From assembly GCA_038230215.1 (NCBI GenBank), contig JBBRNR010000001.1, positions 124,001-188,000 of the forward strand: a DNA stretch of 64,000 bases. Direction: 5' to 3'. The DNA comes from DASVRZ01 sp038230215. Lineage in GTDB: Bacteria > Verrucomicrobiota > Verrucomicrobiia > Chthoniobacterales > DASVRZ01. Every line of letters starts with the position of its first letter. Position 1 is the stretch's first letter. Positions 1 to 8,950 of the stretch are shown piece after piece. The notes below the pieces were generated by a model. The model had not been told where the DNA came from. It ran no database searches and saw only the letters and a program-made list of their open reading frames with translations. The translations under genes were made by a program, and so were the position numbers.

Positions 1-20
1 TCCGACGGCTGCTTCCCCCC

Positions 21-3000
21 ATGCATCCCTTTTCCGAAAATTTTTTGTCCAGCCCGGTCGACGGGCCAAAAGCGAGGGAGAGCGCCGTGCGCCGCATGCT
101 GGCCTCCATCGTCAGCTCGTCTGCCGACGCGATCATCAGCAAGACGTTGACTGGAATCATCACCTCGTGGAATCCGGCGGCGGAAAGATTGTTTGGCTAC
201 GCGGCGGTGGAGATCATCGGCCAGCCGATTACGGTAATTATTCCCCAAGACCGGATGGCGGAGGAGAAAGAAATTCTGGCTAAGATCACGCTGGGCGAGC
301 AAATCAAGGACTTTGAAACTGTGCGTCTGCGGAAAGATGGCACGGCGGTGGAAGTATCGGTAACGATCTCCCCGCTGAAGGATGAGCTGGGCCACGTAAT
401 CGGGGCCTCGAAAATCTTGCGCGACATCTCCGCACGCAAACAGGCCGAGAGCGCAGTACGCGAGAGTGGGGAGCGGATACGTATGGCCGCCGAGGCGACC
501 GGCGTGGGTTTCTGGGACTGGCATCTCCCGAGCAACCGCGTTCGGTGGGACGCCCAGCTTTTCCGCATCTACGGGGTCGAGCCCACCGCCGACGGGTTTG
601 TGGAATACCGCACCTGGAGCGAGGCGGTCTTCCCGGAGGATCTACTGGCGCAGGAAGAGCAGTTGCAAAAGATGATGCGCGAGCTGGGCCGCGGCTCCCG
701 CGAATTCCGCATCCAGCGGGGCGGCGAGTGCCGCCACATCGAGGCCGTGGAGACCGTGCGCCTCGACAGCGCAGGGCAGGCGGAGTGGGTGGTGGGCACG
801 AACCTCGACATCACCGAGCGCAAGCAGAGCGAGGCAAATTTCCACACCATGGTGGACGCCATCCCGCACCTGGCCTGGATCGCCAAGGCCGACGGCTGGA
901 TCCACTGGTATAATCGTCGCTGGTATGAATACACCGGCACCACCCCTCAGGAGATGGAAGGCTGGGGCTGGCAGAGTGTGCACGACCCCGTTACCCTGCC
1001 CCATGTGTTGGAGCGCTGGCAGGCTTCCATTGCCACCGGGGAAGCTTTTGACATGGTCTTTCCCTTGCGCGGCGGCGACGGAGTTTTCCGCCCGTTTCTA
1101 ACGAGGGGGATGCCACTCAAAGACTCACGTGGCCATGTGCTCCAATGGTTTGGAACCAATACCGATGTGTCGGAACAGAAGAAGGCGGAGGAAGAAATCC
1201 GTGAGCTAAACGCGAGCTTGGAAATGCGAGTGCAGGAACGCACGGCGCAGTTAACCGAGGCGCATCGTATCGCGCACCTCGGGCGTTGGTATCTGGATCT
1301 CAAAACAAACGCGGTGACGTGGTCGGAAGAGCTTTACCGGATGCTGGGACTGGATCCGACCCTGCCCCCTCCCCCGTATTTGGAACATCAACGGCTGTTC
1401 ACCTTAGAAAGCTGGCAGCAATTATCCACAGCCTTGGCGCAGACAGTGGAAACGGGCACACCCTACGAACTGGAATTGGAAATGATCCGTCCAGATGGGA
1501 GTCGGGGCTGGATGCTGGCACACGGCGAGCGAGAGTTCGATGCGACCGGCAAGGCCACGGAAGTGCGCGGTGTAGCCCAGGACATTACCAGGCAAAAAGA
1601 GGTGGAAATGGCGCTACGCGATAGCGAAAGAAGTTTCCGGGAGATTTCCGGCCAACTGGCCAAGGTGCTGGATTCCTCGCTCGATGCGATCTGCACTTTC
1701 GATGCGGAAGGCCGTTTCCTCCAGGTAAGCGCTGCCTGCGAGAAGATCTGGGGCTACCGGCCGGAGGAACTCCTGGGCACACCCTACATCGAAAAGGTGC
1801 TGCCCGACGATCAGGCCCTGACTCAGGAAGCCGCCATCGCCGTCATGGCCGGCAATGCCACCACGGCTTTTGAAAACCGCTATGTGCGGAAGGATGGCAC
1901 GATCACTCACATCACCTGGTCAGCCTGGTGGTCGGAGGCCGACCAAAGCATGTTTTGCGTCGCGCGGGACAACACGCAAACCTTCCACGCGCGGGAACGC
2001 ATCGCCGAGCAGGTGGCGCTGTTGGATCAGACGCACGATGCCATCGTCGTGCGCGACATGGAGGGGAAGGTTTTATTTTGGAGCCTGGGCGCGGAGCGTT
2101 TGTATGGTTGGACGAAGCAGGAGGCCATCGGGCAGACCGTGATGAATTTGATGTATAGCCATGAGCTGCCACTTCGAAAGTCGGCCATGGATGAGCTGGT
2201 GAAGGAGGGCAGATGGTCGGGCGAACTCATCCATCTGGCGAAGGATGGGAAGAAGTTGAATGTGGAAGTCCACTGGACACTCCTGCGCGGGGACGATGGA
2301 GAACCCAAGTCCGTGGTGGGAATCAATACGGACATCACGGAGAAGAAGAAGATCGAAGCGCAATTCCTCCGGGCGCAGCGCATGGAGAGCATCGGCACTC
2401 TGGCCAGTGGCATCGCACACGACTTGAACAACATCCTGGCCCCGATCCTAATGTCGGTTGAGATGTTGAAAAGCGAGGTACAGAGCTCACAAGGGCTCCA
2501 GATGCTGAAAACTCTCGAGGTAAGCGCCCAGCGCGGGGCGGACATTGTGCGGCAGGTCTTGTCGTTCGGGCGGGGGGTGGAAGGGGCGCGTATCGAAGTG
2601 CATCCGCAACATTTGCTTAAGGATATCGAACACATTCTCCGGGATACTTTTCCCAAGAACATCCGGTTTCATCTGGATGTCGGGGAGGAACTATGGCCGA
2701 TCCTGGGCGATCCCACGCAGTTGCACCAAGTGCTTCTGAACCTTTGTGTGAATGCGCGCGATGCCATGCCACAGGGCGGCAGTCTGACCATCAGTGTCAA
2801 AAACTATGTGGTCGATGAGCAGTACGCCGCGATGAATTTCCAGGCCAAGCCGGGCAATTACGTGGTTCTGAGCGTCACGGATACGGGCACTGGCATCCCT
2901 CCAGGCATCCTCGACAAGATTTACGACCCGTTTTTTACCACCAAGGAAATCGGCAAAGGCACCGGCCTCGGTCTTTCCACTGTCCAGGCCATCGTGAAAA

Positions 3001-3500
3001 GCCACGATGGGTTTATGAATGTCTATAGCGAGCCGGACAAAGGCACGACTTTCCGTCTCCATCTGTCTGCAAAAACGGGCTTCACCGAAGAGGAAGAACA
3101 TCTCGCGCACGCCCCGCTGCCTCGCGGAAATGGGGAACTGGTGCTCGTAATTGATGATGAACTCTCCATTCTCGCCATTACCCGACAGACGCTGGAGGCC
3201 TTTGGTTACCGTGTGATAGTGGCCAATAATGGAGCGGAAGGCATCGCCTTTTTTGCCCAACGGCACCAGGAGATCGCCGTGGTGGTGACGGATATGATGA
3301 TGCCGGTGATGGATGGGCAGGCGACGATTTATGCCATGAAGAAGATAAAACCGGGAGTCAAAATCATCGCCGCCAGCGGATTGAACTCGAATGGCAGCAC
3401 AGCCAAGGCCGCCAGCTCCGGCGTCACGCATTTCCTGACCAAGCCCTACACCGCCCAGATTTTACTGGAAGAATTGCGCGCGGTTCTTGAAGAGACTTGA
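21..3500 (+). CDS. Multi-PAS hybrid sensor histidine kinase with C-terminal receiver
   Basis: Signal-sensing kinase of about 1159 aa. It has about six PAS/PAC sensor domains (roughly residues 20-785) with a short coiled coil near 395-415. The transmitter has its phospho-acceptor His in IAHDLNN at about residue 800, an N box (NLCVNARDAM) and G boxes (DTGTGIPP, GKGTGLGLS). A CheY-like receiver at about 1045-1155 has the phosphorylatable Asp near 1091 in VTDMMMPVMDG and a conserved Lys in TKPY. There is no membrane segment or signal peptide, so it is probably cytoplasmic. No separate response regulator lies next to it. The frame stays open to the window edge, so the true start could be upstream. 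The last 370 residues closely match the kinase at 44266-45861. The stimulus is unknown. Confidence 0.9.
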   Translation: MHPFSENFLSSPVDGPKARESAVRRMLASIVSSSADAIISKTLTGIITSWNPAAERLFGYAAVEIIGQPITVIIPQDRMAEEKEILAKITLGEQIKDFETVRLRKDGTAVEVSVTISPLKDELGHVIGASKILRDISARKQAESAVRESGERIRMAAEATGVGFWDWHLPSNRVRWDAQLFRIYGVEPTADGFVEYRTWSEAVFPEDLLAQEEQLQKMMRELGRGSREFRIQRGGECRHIEAVETVRLDSAGQAEWVVGTNLDITERKQSEANFHTMVDAIPHLAWIAKADGWIHWYNRRWYEYTGTTPQEMEGWGWQSVHDPVTLPHVLERWQASIATGEAFDMVFPLRGGDGVFRPFLTRGMPLKDSRGHVLQWFGTNTDVSEQKKAEEEIRELNASLEMRVQERTAQLTEAHRIAHLGRWYLDLKTNAVTWSEELYRMLGLDPTLPPPPYLEHQRLFTLESWQQLSTALAQTVETGTPYELELEMIRPDGSRGWMLAHGEREFDATGKATEVRGVAQDITRQKEVEMALRDSERSFREISGQLAKVLDSSLDAICTFDAEGRFLQVSAACEKIWGYRPEELLGTPYIEKVLPDDQALTQEAAIAVMAGNATTAFENRYVRKDGTITHITWSAWWSEADQSMFCVARDNTQTFHARERIAEQVALLDQTHDAIVVRDMEGKVLFWSLGAERLYGWTKQEAIGQTVMNLMYSHELPLRKSAMDELVKEGRWSGELIHLAKDGKKLNVEVHWTLLRGDDGEPKSVVGINTDITEKKKIEAQFLRAQRMESIGTLASGIAHDLNNILAPILMSVEMLKSEVQSSQGLQMLKTLEVSAQRGADIVRQVLSFGRGVEGARIEVHPQHLLKDIEHILRDTFPKNIRFHLDVGEELWPILGDPTQLHQVLLNLCVNARDAMPQGGSLTISVKNYVVDEQYAAMNFQAKPGNYVVLSVTDTGTGIPPGILDKIYDPFFTTKEIGKGTGLGLSTVQAIVKSHDGFMNVYSEPDKGTTFRLHLSAKTGFTEEEEHLAHAPLPRGNGELVLVIDDELSILAITRQTLEAFGYRVIVANNGAEGIAFFAQRHQEIAVVVTDMMMPVMDGQATIYAMKKIKPGVKIIAASGLNSNGSTAKAASSGVTHFLTKPYTAQILLEELRAVLEET

Positions 3501-3515
3501 AGTCCGGTCTTTCCG

Positions 3516-4508
3516 CTAGATCTCCCCGACCCGAATGCAGGCCGCGAGCTGGTGCGACACGTATTGCACGAGGATCGGCGGGCGGCCTTTGCACGGCTCG
3601 ATGCAATAAGGGCAGCGCGGATGAAAAGCGCAGCCCGACGGCGGATCGATCGGCGACGGCGGATCGCCACTCAAGATGATCCGCTGGCGCAGCTGTTCGC
3701 GGTCCGGATCGGGAATCGGGATCGCGCTGATGAGGGCGCGCGTGTAGGGGTGGAGTGGTTTCTCGACGACTTGCAGAGTGGGGCCGACCTCGACGATTTT
3801 CCCGAGATACATCACGGCGATGCGGTCGCTGATGTGTTTCACCACGGAAAGATCGTGTGAGATAAAGATCAAAGTCAGCCCCATTTCGCGAGTGAGCTGG
3901 GCGAGCAGATTGAGGATTTGCGCCTGGATGGAAACGTCGAGCGCGGAGACGGGTTCGTCGGCCACGATGAGCTGCGGCTTCACCGCCAGAGCGCGGGCGA
4001 TGGCGATGCGCTGACGCTGGCCGCCGCTGAATTCGTGCGGGTATTTATTCATCGCGCTGGCTGGCAAACCGACCTTCGCCATCAGCTCGCGCACCGCCGG
4101 ATCAAGCTTCGCGCGCGGGATGCGCTCATGGGCCGTCATGGCCTCGGCGAGCGTGTCGCGAACCGTCATGCGTGGGTTCAGCGTGGCGTAGGGATCCTGG
4201 AAGATCATCTGGAATTTCGCCCGCTCGCGACGAAGTCTGCCCCCGGTGAGTTTTCCGAGGTTTTCGCCGCCGAGAACGACGGTGCCGTCCGTGGCGCGAA
4301 GGAGTTGAATGATCGTCCGCCCGAGGGTGGATTTGCCGCAGCCGGATTCTCCGACGAGGCCGAGAACTTCGCCTTTTTGCAGCGTGATATTGACTCCATC
4401 GACGGCCTTGACCGCGCCGGTCTGGTGCTTGAAGAAGAGGCCTTTCTCGACCGGAAAATGCATTTTCAAGTCACGGACTTCGAGGAGCGTTTCGGGTTTT
4501 TTGGCCAT
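3516..4508 (-). CDS. oppF: Oligopeptide ABC transporter ATP-binding protein OppF
   Basis: Second ATPase of the oligopeptide importer, energising uptake from the cytoplasmic face of the inner membrane. Length is 330 aa, normal for the family. Visible motifs are Walker A GESGCGKST at 53-61, the ABC signature SGGQRQR from residue 161, and Walker B LIVADEP at 180-186. The Cys-containing C-terminal extension of the oligopeptide/dipeptide ATPase family (CAFHPRCPYC) is present. It is the last gene of the opp operon, 6 bases after oppD, and ends 15 bp from the convergent kinase. Assignment as OppF rather than DppF rests on the OppA/OppB-like partners. Confidence 0.93.
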   Translation of the reverse strand: MAKKPETLLEVRDLKMHFPVEKGLFFKHQTGAVKAVDGVNITLQKGEVLGLVGESGCGKSTLGRTIIQLLRATDGTVVLGGENLGKLTGGRLRRERAKFQMIFQDPYATLNPRMTVRDTLAEAMTAHERIPRAKLDPAVRELMAKVGLPASAMNKYPHEFSGGQRQRIAIARALAVKPQLIVADEPVSALDVSIQAQILNLLAQLTREMGLTLIFISHDLSVVKHISDRIAVMYLGKIVEVGPTLQVVEKPLHPYTRALISAIPIPDPDREQLRQRIILSGDPPSPIDPPSGCAFHPRCPYCIEPCKGRPPILVQYVSHQLAACIRVGEI

Positions 4509-4514
4509 AACGAT

Positions 4515-5498
4515 CTAACTCAACTGAAGTTCGCCCTGCTGCACGCGCAGGCAGGCGCTGCTGTGGCCGGGCCGGGTTTCGAGCAATGGCACCGGCGTTT
4601 CCCGGCATTTTTCCACGACAAATTCGCAGCGCGGCGCAAACGGGCAGCCGGGTGGCAATTGCGTGAGGCTCGGCGGCGCGCCGGGGATGGTGTAGAGCTC
4701 TTTTCCCTTCGGCTGAAGTGCGGGGATGGATTTTTGCAGGGCACGATTATACGGATGCTGCGGCTGGTAAAAAATGTCGCGAACGGCGCCGGTTTCGACG
4801 ACACGCCCAGCATACATTACGAGCACGCGGTCGCAAAAATTCGAGACGATGCCGAGGTCGTGCGTGACGAAGATCACGGCCATGCCTTTGCTTTTTTGAA
4901 GGGAGCGAATGAGTTCCAAAATCTGCGCCTGGATGGTGACGTCGAGCGCTGTGGTAGGTTCGTCGGCAATGAGGATTTCGGGCTGCGTGATGAGTGCCAT
5001 CGCTATAACGACGCGCTGTCTCATGCCGCCGGAAAATTCATGCGGATACGATTTCATGCGTTTCGCCGCATCTTGGATTCCAACTTCCTCCAGTGCCGCG
5101 ATGCCTCGGGCGACGGCAGTTTTACGGTCGATTTTTTCGTGAATGAGCAGCGGCTCGATGAGTTGATCTCCGATCCGCAAATACGGATTCAGGGAAGTCA
5201 TCGGCTCTTGGAAAATCATCGAGATGCGCTTCCCGCGAATGGACCGGAGTCGAGTTGGATCGTTATGTAAAAGATCCAATCCGTCGAACAGCGCCGTGCC
5301 CGACTCGATCCGACCGGGAGGTTGCGGCACAAGGCCCATCAGGGAATAACAGGCGACCGATTTGCCAGAGCCGGATTCGCCGACGAGTCCGAGGGTTTCG
5401 CCTTTTTCCAGAGTGAAGGAAACGTCGTTCACCGCTCGCACGATGCCGGCGCGCGTGTGGAAAGCGGTGGTGAGATGGCGAACGTCGAGCAGTGGCAT
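4515..5498 (-). CDS. oppD: Oligopeptide ABC transporter ATP-binding protein OppD
   Basis: First ATPase of the oligopeptide importer, 327 aa. Walker A is GESGSGKS at 40-47, the signature SGGMRQR starts at 156, and Walker B ILIADEP is at 175-181. The C-terminal region has the Cys-rich GCPFAPRCEF motif of this family. The ATG follows the oppC stop by one base (TAACATG on the minus strand), so translation is probably coupled. No Shine-Dalgarno sequence is visible. Forms a heterodimer with OppF in the known systems. Confidence 0.93.
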   Translation of the reverse strand: MPLLDVRHLTTAFHTRAGIVRAVNDVSFTLEKGETLGLVGESGSGKSVACYSLMGLVPQPPGRIESGTALFDGLDLLHNDPTRLRSIRGKRISMIFQEPMTSLNPYLRIGDQLIEPLLIHEKIDRKTAVARGIAALEEVGIQDAAKRMKSYPHEFSGGMRQRVVIAMALITQPEILIADEPTTALDVTIQAQILELIRSLQKSKGMAVIFVTHDLGIVSNFCDRVLVMYAGRVVETGAVRDIFYQPQHPYNRALQKSIPALQPKGKELYTIPGAPPSLTQLPPGCPFAPRCEFVVEKCRETPVPLLETRPGHSSACLRVQQGELQLS

Positions 5499-5499
5499 G

Positions 5500-6375
5500 T
5501 TAGTCTTTGGAGGCTCGCGGATCTAGGGCGTCGCGCAGTCCGTCGCCGAAAAAATTCAAGCTGAAAAGTGTCAGCGAAAAGAAAATGGCCGGAAATAGAA
5601 GCTGCCAAGGGTATTCCTCAATGGCCGTCGCGCCCTCTTGAATGAGCACTCCCCAAGAGCTGCGAGGCGGTTGAATTCCGAGGCCCAAAAAGCTCAAAAC
5701 GCCCTCCAAAAGCATGACGCTCGGGATGGTGAGTGTGGCGTAAACGATGACCGTGCCCATGACGTTCGGGATGAGGTGGCGGAAGATGATGCGGTGCTTG
5801 GGGAGTCCCAAAGCGATGGCGGCCTCGATGAATTCCTGCTGGCGCAAGCTCAAGACCTGGCCGCGAATGATACGCGCCATAGTGAGCCATTCCACAGCTC
5901 CGATGGCGACGAAAAGGAGCACGAAATTTTTGCCGAAAAAGACCATCAGGAGCACGACAAAAATCGCGAACGGCATCGCATACATGATCTCGACGAAACG
6001 CATCATGACGGCGTCCAATTTGCCGCCAAAATAGCCGGAAATAGTACCGTAAAGAACGCCAATGGTCAGTGAGACGGCCGTGGCGCAAAGGCCGACTAAC
6101 ATGGAAATCTGGCCGCCTTTTAGCACGCGAACGAAGAGATCGCGGCCAAGGTTGTCGGTGCCCATCCAATGCGCAGCACTGGGGGCCTGCCCGGCGATTT
6201 GGAGATTTTGATCGGACTCACGATAGGAAATAACGAGTGGCCCGAGCAGGCAGACGAGCCCGATGAGGAGAACGGTGATGCCGCCGAAAACGGCCAGTTT
6301 GTTTTTGAAAAGACGATGCCTAGCGTCGCTCCAGAGCGAGCTGCCGGGTTCCTCAGATTCGGGTTCGATCACCAT
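5500..6375 (-). CDS. oppC: Oligopeptide ABC transporter permease OppC
   Basis: Inner-membrane permease of about 291 aa. I chose the ATG at 6375 because it sits one base after the oppB stop and gives the expected product. The longer open frame upstream is a shadow of oppB. The N-terminus has a cytoplasmic tail and a first membrane segment (FGGITVLLIGLVCLLGPLVI), followed by the family's MGTDNLGRDLF motif and five further hydrophobic segments. The EAA-type loop (EAAIALGLPKHRIIFRHLIP) that contacts the ATPases is clear. Pairs with OppB to form the translocation channel. Confidence 0.92.
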   Translation of the reverse strand: MVIEPESEEPGSSLWSDARHRLFKNKLAVFGGITVLLIGLVCLLGPLVISYRESDQNLQIAGQAPSAAHWMGTDNLGRDLFVRVLKGGQISMLVGLCATAVSLTIGVLYGTISGYFGGKLDAVMMRFVEIMYAMPFAIFVVLLMVFFGKNFVLLFVAIGAVEWLTMARIIRGQVLSLRQQEFIEAAIALGLPKHRIIFRHLIPNVMGTVIVYATLTIPSVMLLEGVLSFLGLGIQPPRSSWGVLIQEGATAIEEYPWQLLFPAIFFSLTLFSLNFFGDGLRDALDPRASKD

Positions 6376-6376
6376 G

Positions 6377-7294
6377 TTAGTCAAAGCGCAGCCGGGGGTT
6401 GAGGAGGACTTGAAGAACGTCCACCACCAAGTTGAGTAAGATAATAATGGAAGCGTAGAAAAGGACGGTGCCCAAGACCATCGTGTAGTCGCGATTAAAG
6501 GCCGAGAGAATGAAATAACGGCCGAGTCCGGGGACGTTGAAGATGGTTTCCACGACGAAGGAACCGGTGATTTCCGCCGCGATCGCTGGCCCGAGATACG
6601 AGATGACCGGTAACAGCCCGCCCCGCAAAGCGTGGTAAAAAAGCACGCGGACTTCCGACGCACCCTTGGCTCGCGCGGTGCGGATAAAATCCTGATTCAT
6701 AACGTCTAGCATTCCGCCCCGAGTCAGGCGCGCAATGTAGGCAGCGGTGAAAAAACCCAGCGTAATCGCGGGCAAAACCCGGTCGCGCCACGAAAACCAG
6801 CCCGAGGCATCGAACCACTCCAGGCGAATGCCAAACGTGAGCGCCAGAATCGGGCCTAACACAAAAGTAGGAATGCAAATGCCCAGCATCGCGACGCTCA
6901 TCGGCAGATAATCGAGCCACGAGTTAGGTTTTAATGCAGCCAAAATTCCCGCAGGCAAACCAATCGCGAGTGCGATGAGCATGGCCCAAAAACCGAGTTC
7001 AGCTGAAACCGGAAACGAATCGCCGATCAGCTCGGAGACGGTGCGATTGGCATATTTGAAGGACGGCCCCAAGTCGCCATGAACGGCTTTCCAAAGGAAG
7101 TTTCCGTATTGAGTTAGAAGCGGTTTATCAAGCCCATATTGCGCCTCCAGATTTCGCAAAACCTCTGGAGTTACCTTGCGCTCCTTGCTAAATGGGCCGC
7201 CCGGCGCGGCGTGCACCATGAAGAAAGTCATGGTAGCGATGATTAGCAAAACCGGGATAGCCTGCAGGGTGCGGATGGCGACAAAACGAAACAT
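6377..7294 (-). CDS. oppB: Oligopeptide ABC transporter permease OppB
   Basis: Inner-membrane permease of about 305 aa. The start at 7294 (MFRFVAIRTL) is preferred over an in-frame ATG 42 bp upstream because it begins just before the first membrane segment and lies one base after the oppA stop. APGGPF after the first membrane helix and FGPSFKY are OppB hallmarks. The EAA loop TARAKGASEVRVLFYHALRG is present. Six membrane segments can be traced. Together with OppC it forms the peptide channel. Confidence 0.92.
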   Translation of the reverse strand: MFRFVAIRTLQAIPVLLIIATMTFFMVHAAPGGPFSKERKVTPEVLRNLEAQYGLDKPLLTQYGNFLWKAVHGDLGPSFKYANRTVSELIGDSFPVSAELGFWAMLIALAIGLPAGILAALKPNSWLDYLPMSVAMLGICIPTFVLGPILALTFGIRLEWFDASGWFSWRDRVLPAITLGFFTAAYIARLTRGGMLDVMNQDFIRTARAKGASEVRVLFYHALRGGLLPVISYLGPAIAAEITGSFVVETIFNVPGLGRYFILSAFNRDYTMVLGTVLFYASIIILLNLVVDVLQVLLNPRLRFD

Positions 7295-7295
7295 G

Positions 7296-8945
7296 TTAGT
7301 GGCGGGCCTCCGGTTTTTGGTCCGCGAAATAGACATATTTATACGGGTGATGATCCAGAATATTCGGATACCAGCCCTGGACTTCCGGTCTGATCAAGTA
7401 AACGCGCGTGTACCAATACACCGGCAAAATCGGCGCCTCGGCCATCAGCAATGCCTCCATCTTTTGAAAAATGGCGAGGCGATCCGCTGGTATCGATGTA
7501 TTCTGCAACTTCGCATAAAGCCCGTTGTATTCCGAGTTGTCCCAGCCGGTGTGATTGTTACCGCCATCCTTCACCCACATGTCTAAAAAATTCTGCGGAT
7601 CGGCATAGTCTCCAATCCAGCCAGCGCGGCAAATTTGATAATTTTCTGTGTCTTGAGCAGCGAGATAGACTTTCCATTCCTGATTGGAGAGACCGACATC
7701 GATGTGCAAATTATTTTTCCACATTTCCTGAACCGCCTCGGCAATGGTGCGATGGCTTTCGACCGTGTTGAACAAAATATCGAGCTTCGGAAAACCTCTG
7801 CCATCCGGGTAGCCCGCCTCGGCGAGAAGCTGCCGGGCTTTGGCAACATCAAAGGGGATTTTCGCCTCCGCCGTGTAACCCGCGGTGCCCGGTGGCGTGA
7901 AACTATCCGCGGGTAGCTGGCCGCCACGGGTGATTTTTTCGACGATCATTTTACGATCAATCGACATCGCGAGTGCGAGTCGGACCTTTATATTATCGAG
8001 CGGCGGTTTGTGGGTGTTGACGCGAAAAAAATAGGTCCCGAGATACGGTTCCTGCCGGAGCAAATCGGGCCGGTTTTGCTGATACCAAGGAATCTTGGAA
8101 AGCGGAAGTTCGTTGGTTTTGTGGAGTTGCCCCGCTCGAAAAGCGCGCTCCTCGGTGTTGGAACTTTCAATTGGATAGAAGTCGATCTCGTTAAGTTTGA
8201 CTGTTTTAGCGTCCCAATAATTAGGGCTTTTGACACAGCGAATGATCGACTGCTGCTTCCAGTCTTTCAGGGTGAAGGCGCCATTCGTCACGCAGTTCTC
8301 GGCTTTCGTCCAGAAGGCGGCTTTGCGAGCGAGCCCGCCAAATTTTTTAACGGTCGGAATGTGCACCGGATACCACGACGCATGGTTCATCACGGAAAGG
8401 AAAAAGGGCGTAGCTGTGGTAAGTGTGATCTCAAAGGTCTGCGGATCGATTACCCGATAACCGACCTGGCTGAAGTCCTTGATTTTCCCCGTGGCATAAG
8501 CCTCGGCATTCTTCGTGAAAAAATGCATGTAGATATAATCCGAACCCAGCTCGGGAGTTAGAATCCGTTGGTAAGAATCGTAGAAATCCTGTGCCGTGAC
8601 CGGGTCGCCGTTGGACCATTTGGCGTCGTGCCGCAAATGAAACGTATAGACCAGACCATCGGGCGAAATGTCCCAACTTTCCGCAACGCCGGGAACCGGA
8701 TGCAAGTCGTGCGGGTCTTCAGAAACGAGGCCTTCGTAGATAGCTAGAAATATACTATGCTCGCTGACGCCAGTCGCGGTTTGCGGATCGAGATCCTCGG
8801 GTTCCACTCCGTTGTTGATCAGCAAAATCCCCTGCTCCCGCGCGATGGCCGTTTTCTTTTCCTTATGACAACCCAAGCCACCTAACATCAGCGATAACGC
8901 CGTGAGCACCGACGCCATTTTACGGCATGGAAAGCAGTCCGGCAT
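7296..8945 (-). CDS. oppA: Oligopeptide-binding lipoprotein OppA (SBP family 5)
   Basis: Solute-binding protein that captures oligopeptides and delivers them to OppBC. 549 aa. The N-terminus has Arg-Lys followed by a hydrophobic stretch and a lipobox ending LGGLGC (Cys26), so it should be a membrane-anchored lipoprotein. Family 5 signatures include YTFHLRHDAKWSNGDPVTA and the C-terminal ILPVYWYTRVYL. It resembles OppA more than DppA. Its start lies 5 bases after the stop of the exported M3 peptidase gene, so peptide trimming and uptake are genetically linked. Confidence 0.92.
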   Translation of the reverse strand: MPDCFPCRKMASVLTALSLMLGGLGCHKEKKTAIAREQGILLINNGVEPEDLDPQTATGVSEHSIFLAIYEGLVSEDPHDLHPVPGVAESWDISPDGLVYTFHLRHDAKWSNGDPVTAQDFYDSYQRILTPELGSDYIYMHFFTKNAEAYATGKIKDFSQVGYRVIDPQTFEITLTTATPFFLSVMNHASWYPVHIPTVKKFGGLARKAAFWTKAENCVTNGAFTLKDWKQQSIIRCVKSPNYWDAKTVKLNEIDFYPIESSNTEERAFRAGQLHKTNELPLSKIPWYQQNRPDLLRQEPYLGTYFFRVNTHKPPLDNIKVRLALAMSIDRKMIVEKITRGGQLPADSFTPPGTAGYTAEAKIPFDVAKARQLLAEAGYPDGRGFPKLDILFNTVESHRTIAEAVQEMWKNNLHIDVGLSNQEWKVYLAAQDTENYQICRAGWIGDYADPQNFLDMWVKDGGNNHTGWDNSEYNGLYAKLQNTSIPADRLAIFQKMEALLMAEAPILPVYWYTRVYLIRPEVQGWYPNILDHHPYKYVYFADQKPEARH

Positions 8946-8950
8946 CCGCG

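Noticed and set aside
3918..5270. 450-aa plus-strand open frame across oppD and oppF
   Set aside because: It is antisense to two clear ABC ATPase genes, has no recognisable motif, and arises from their codon bias.
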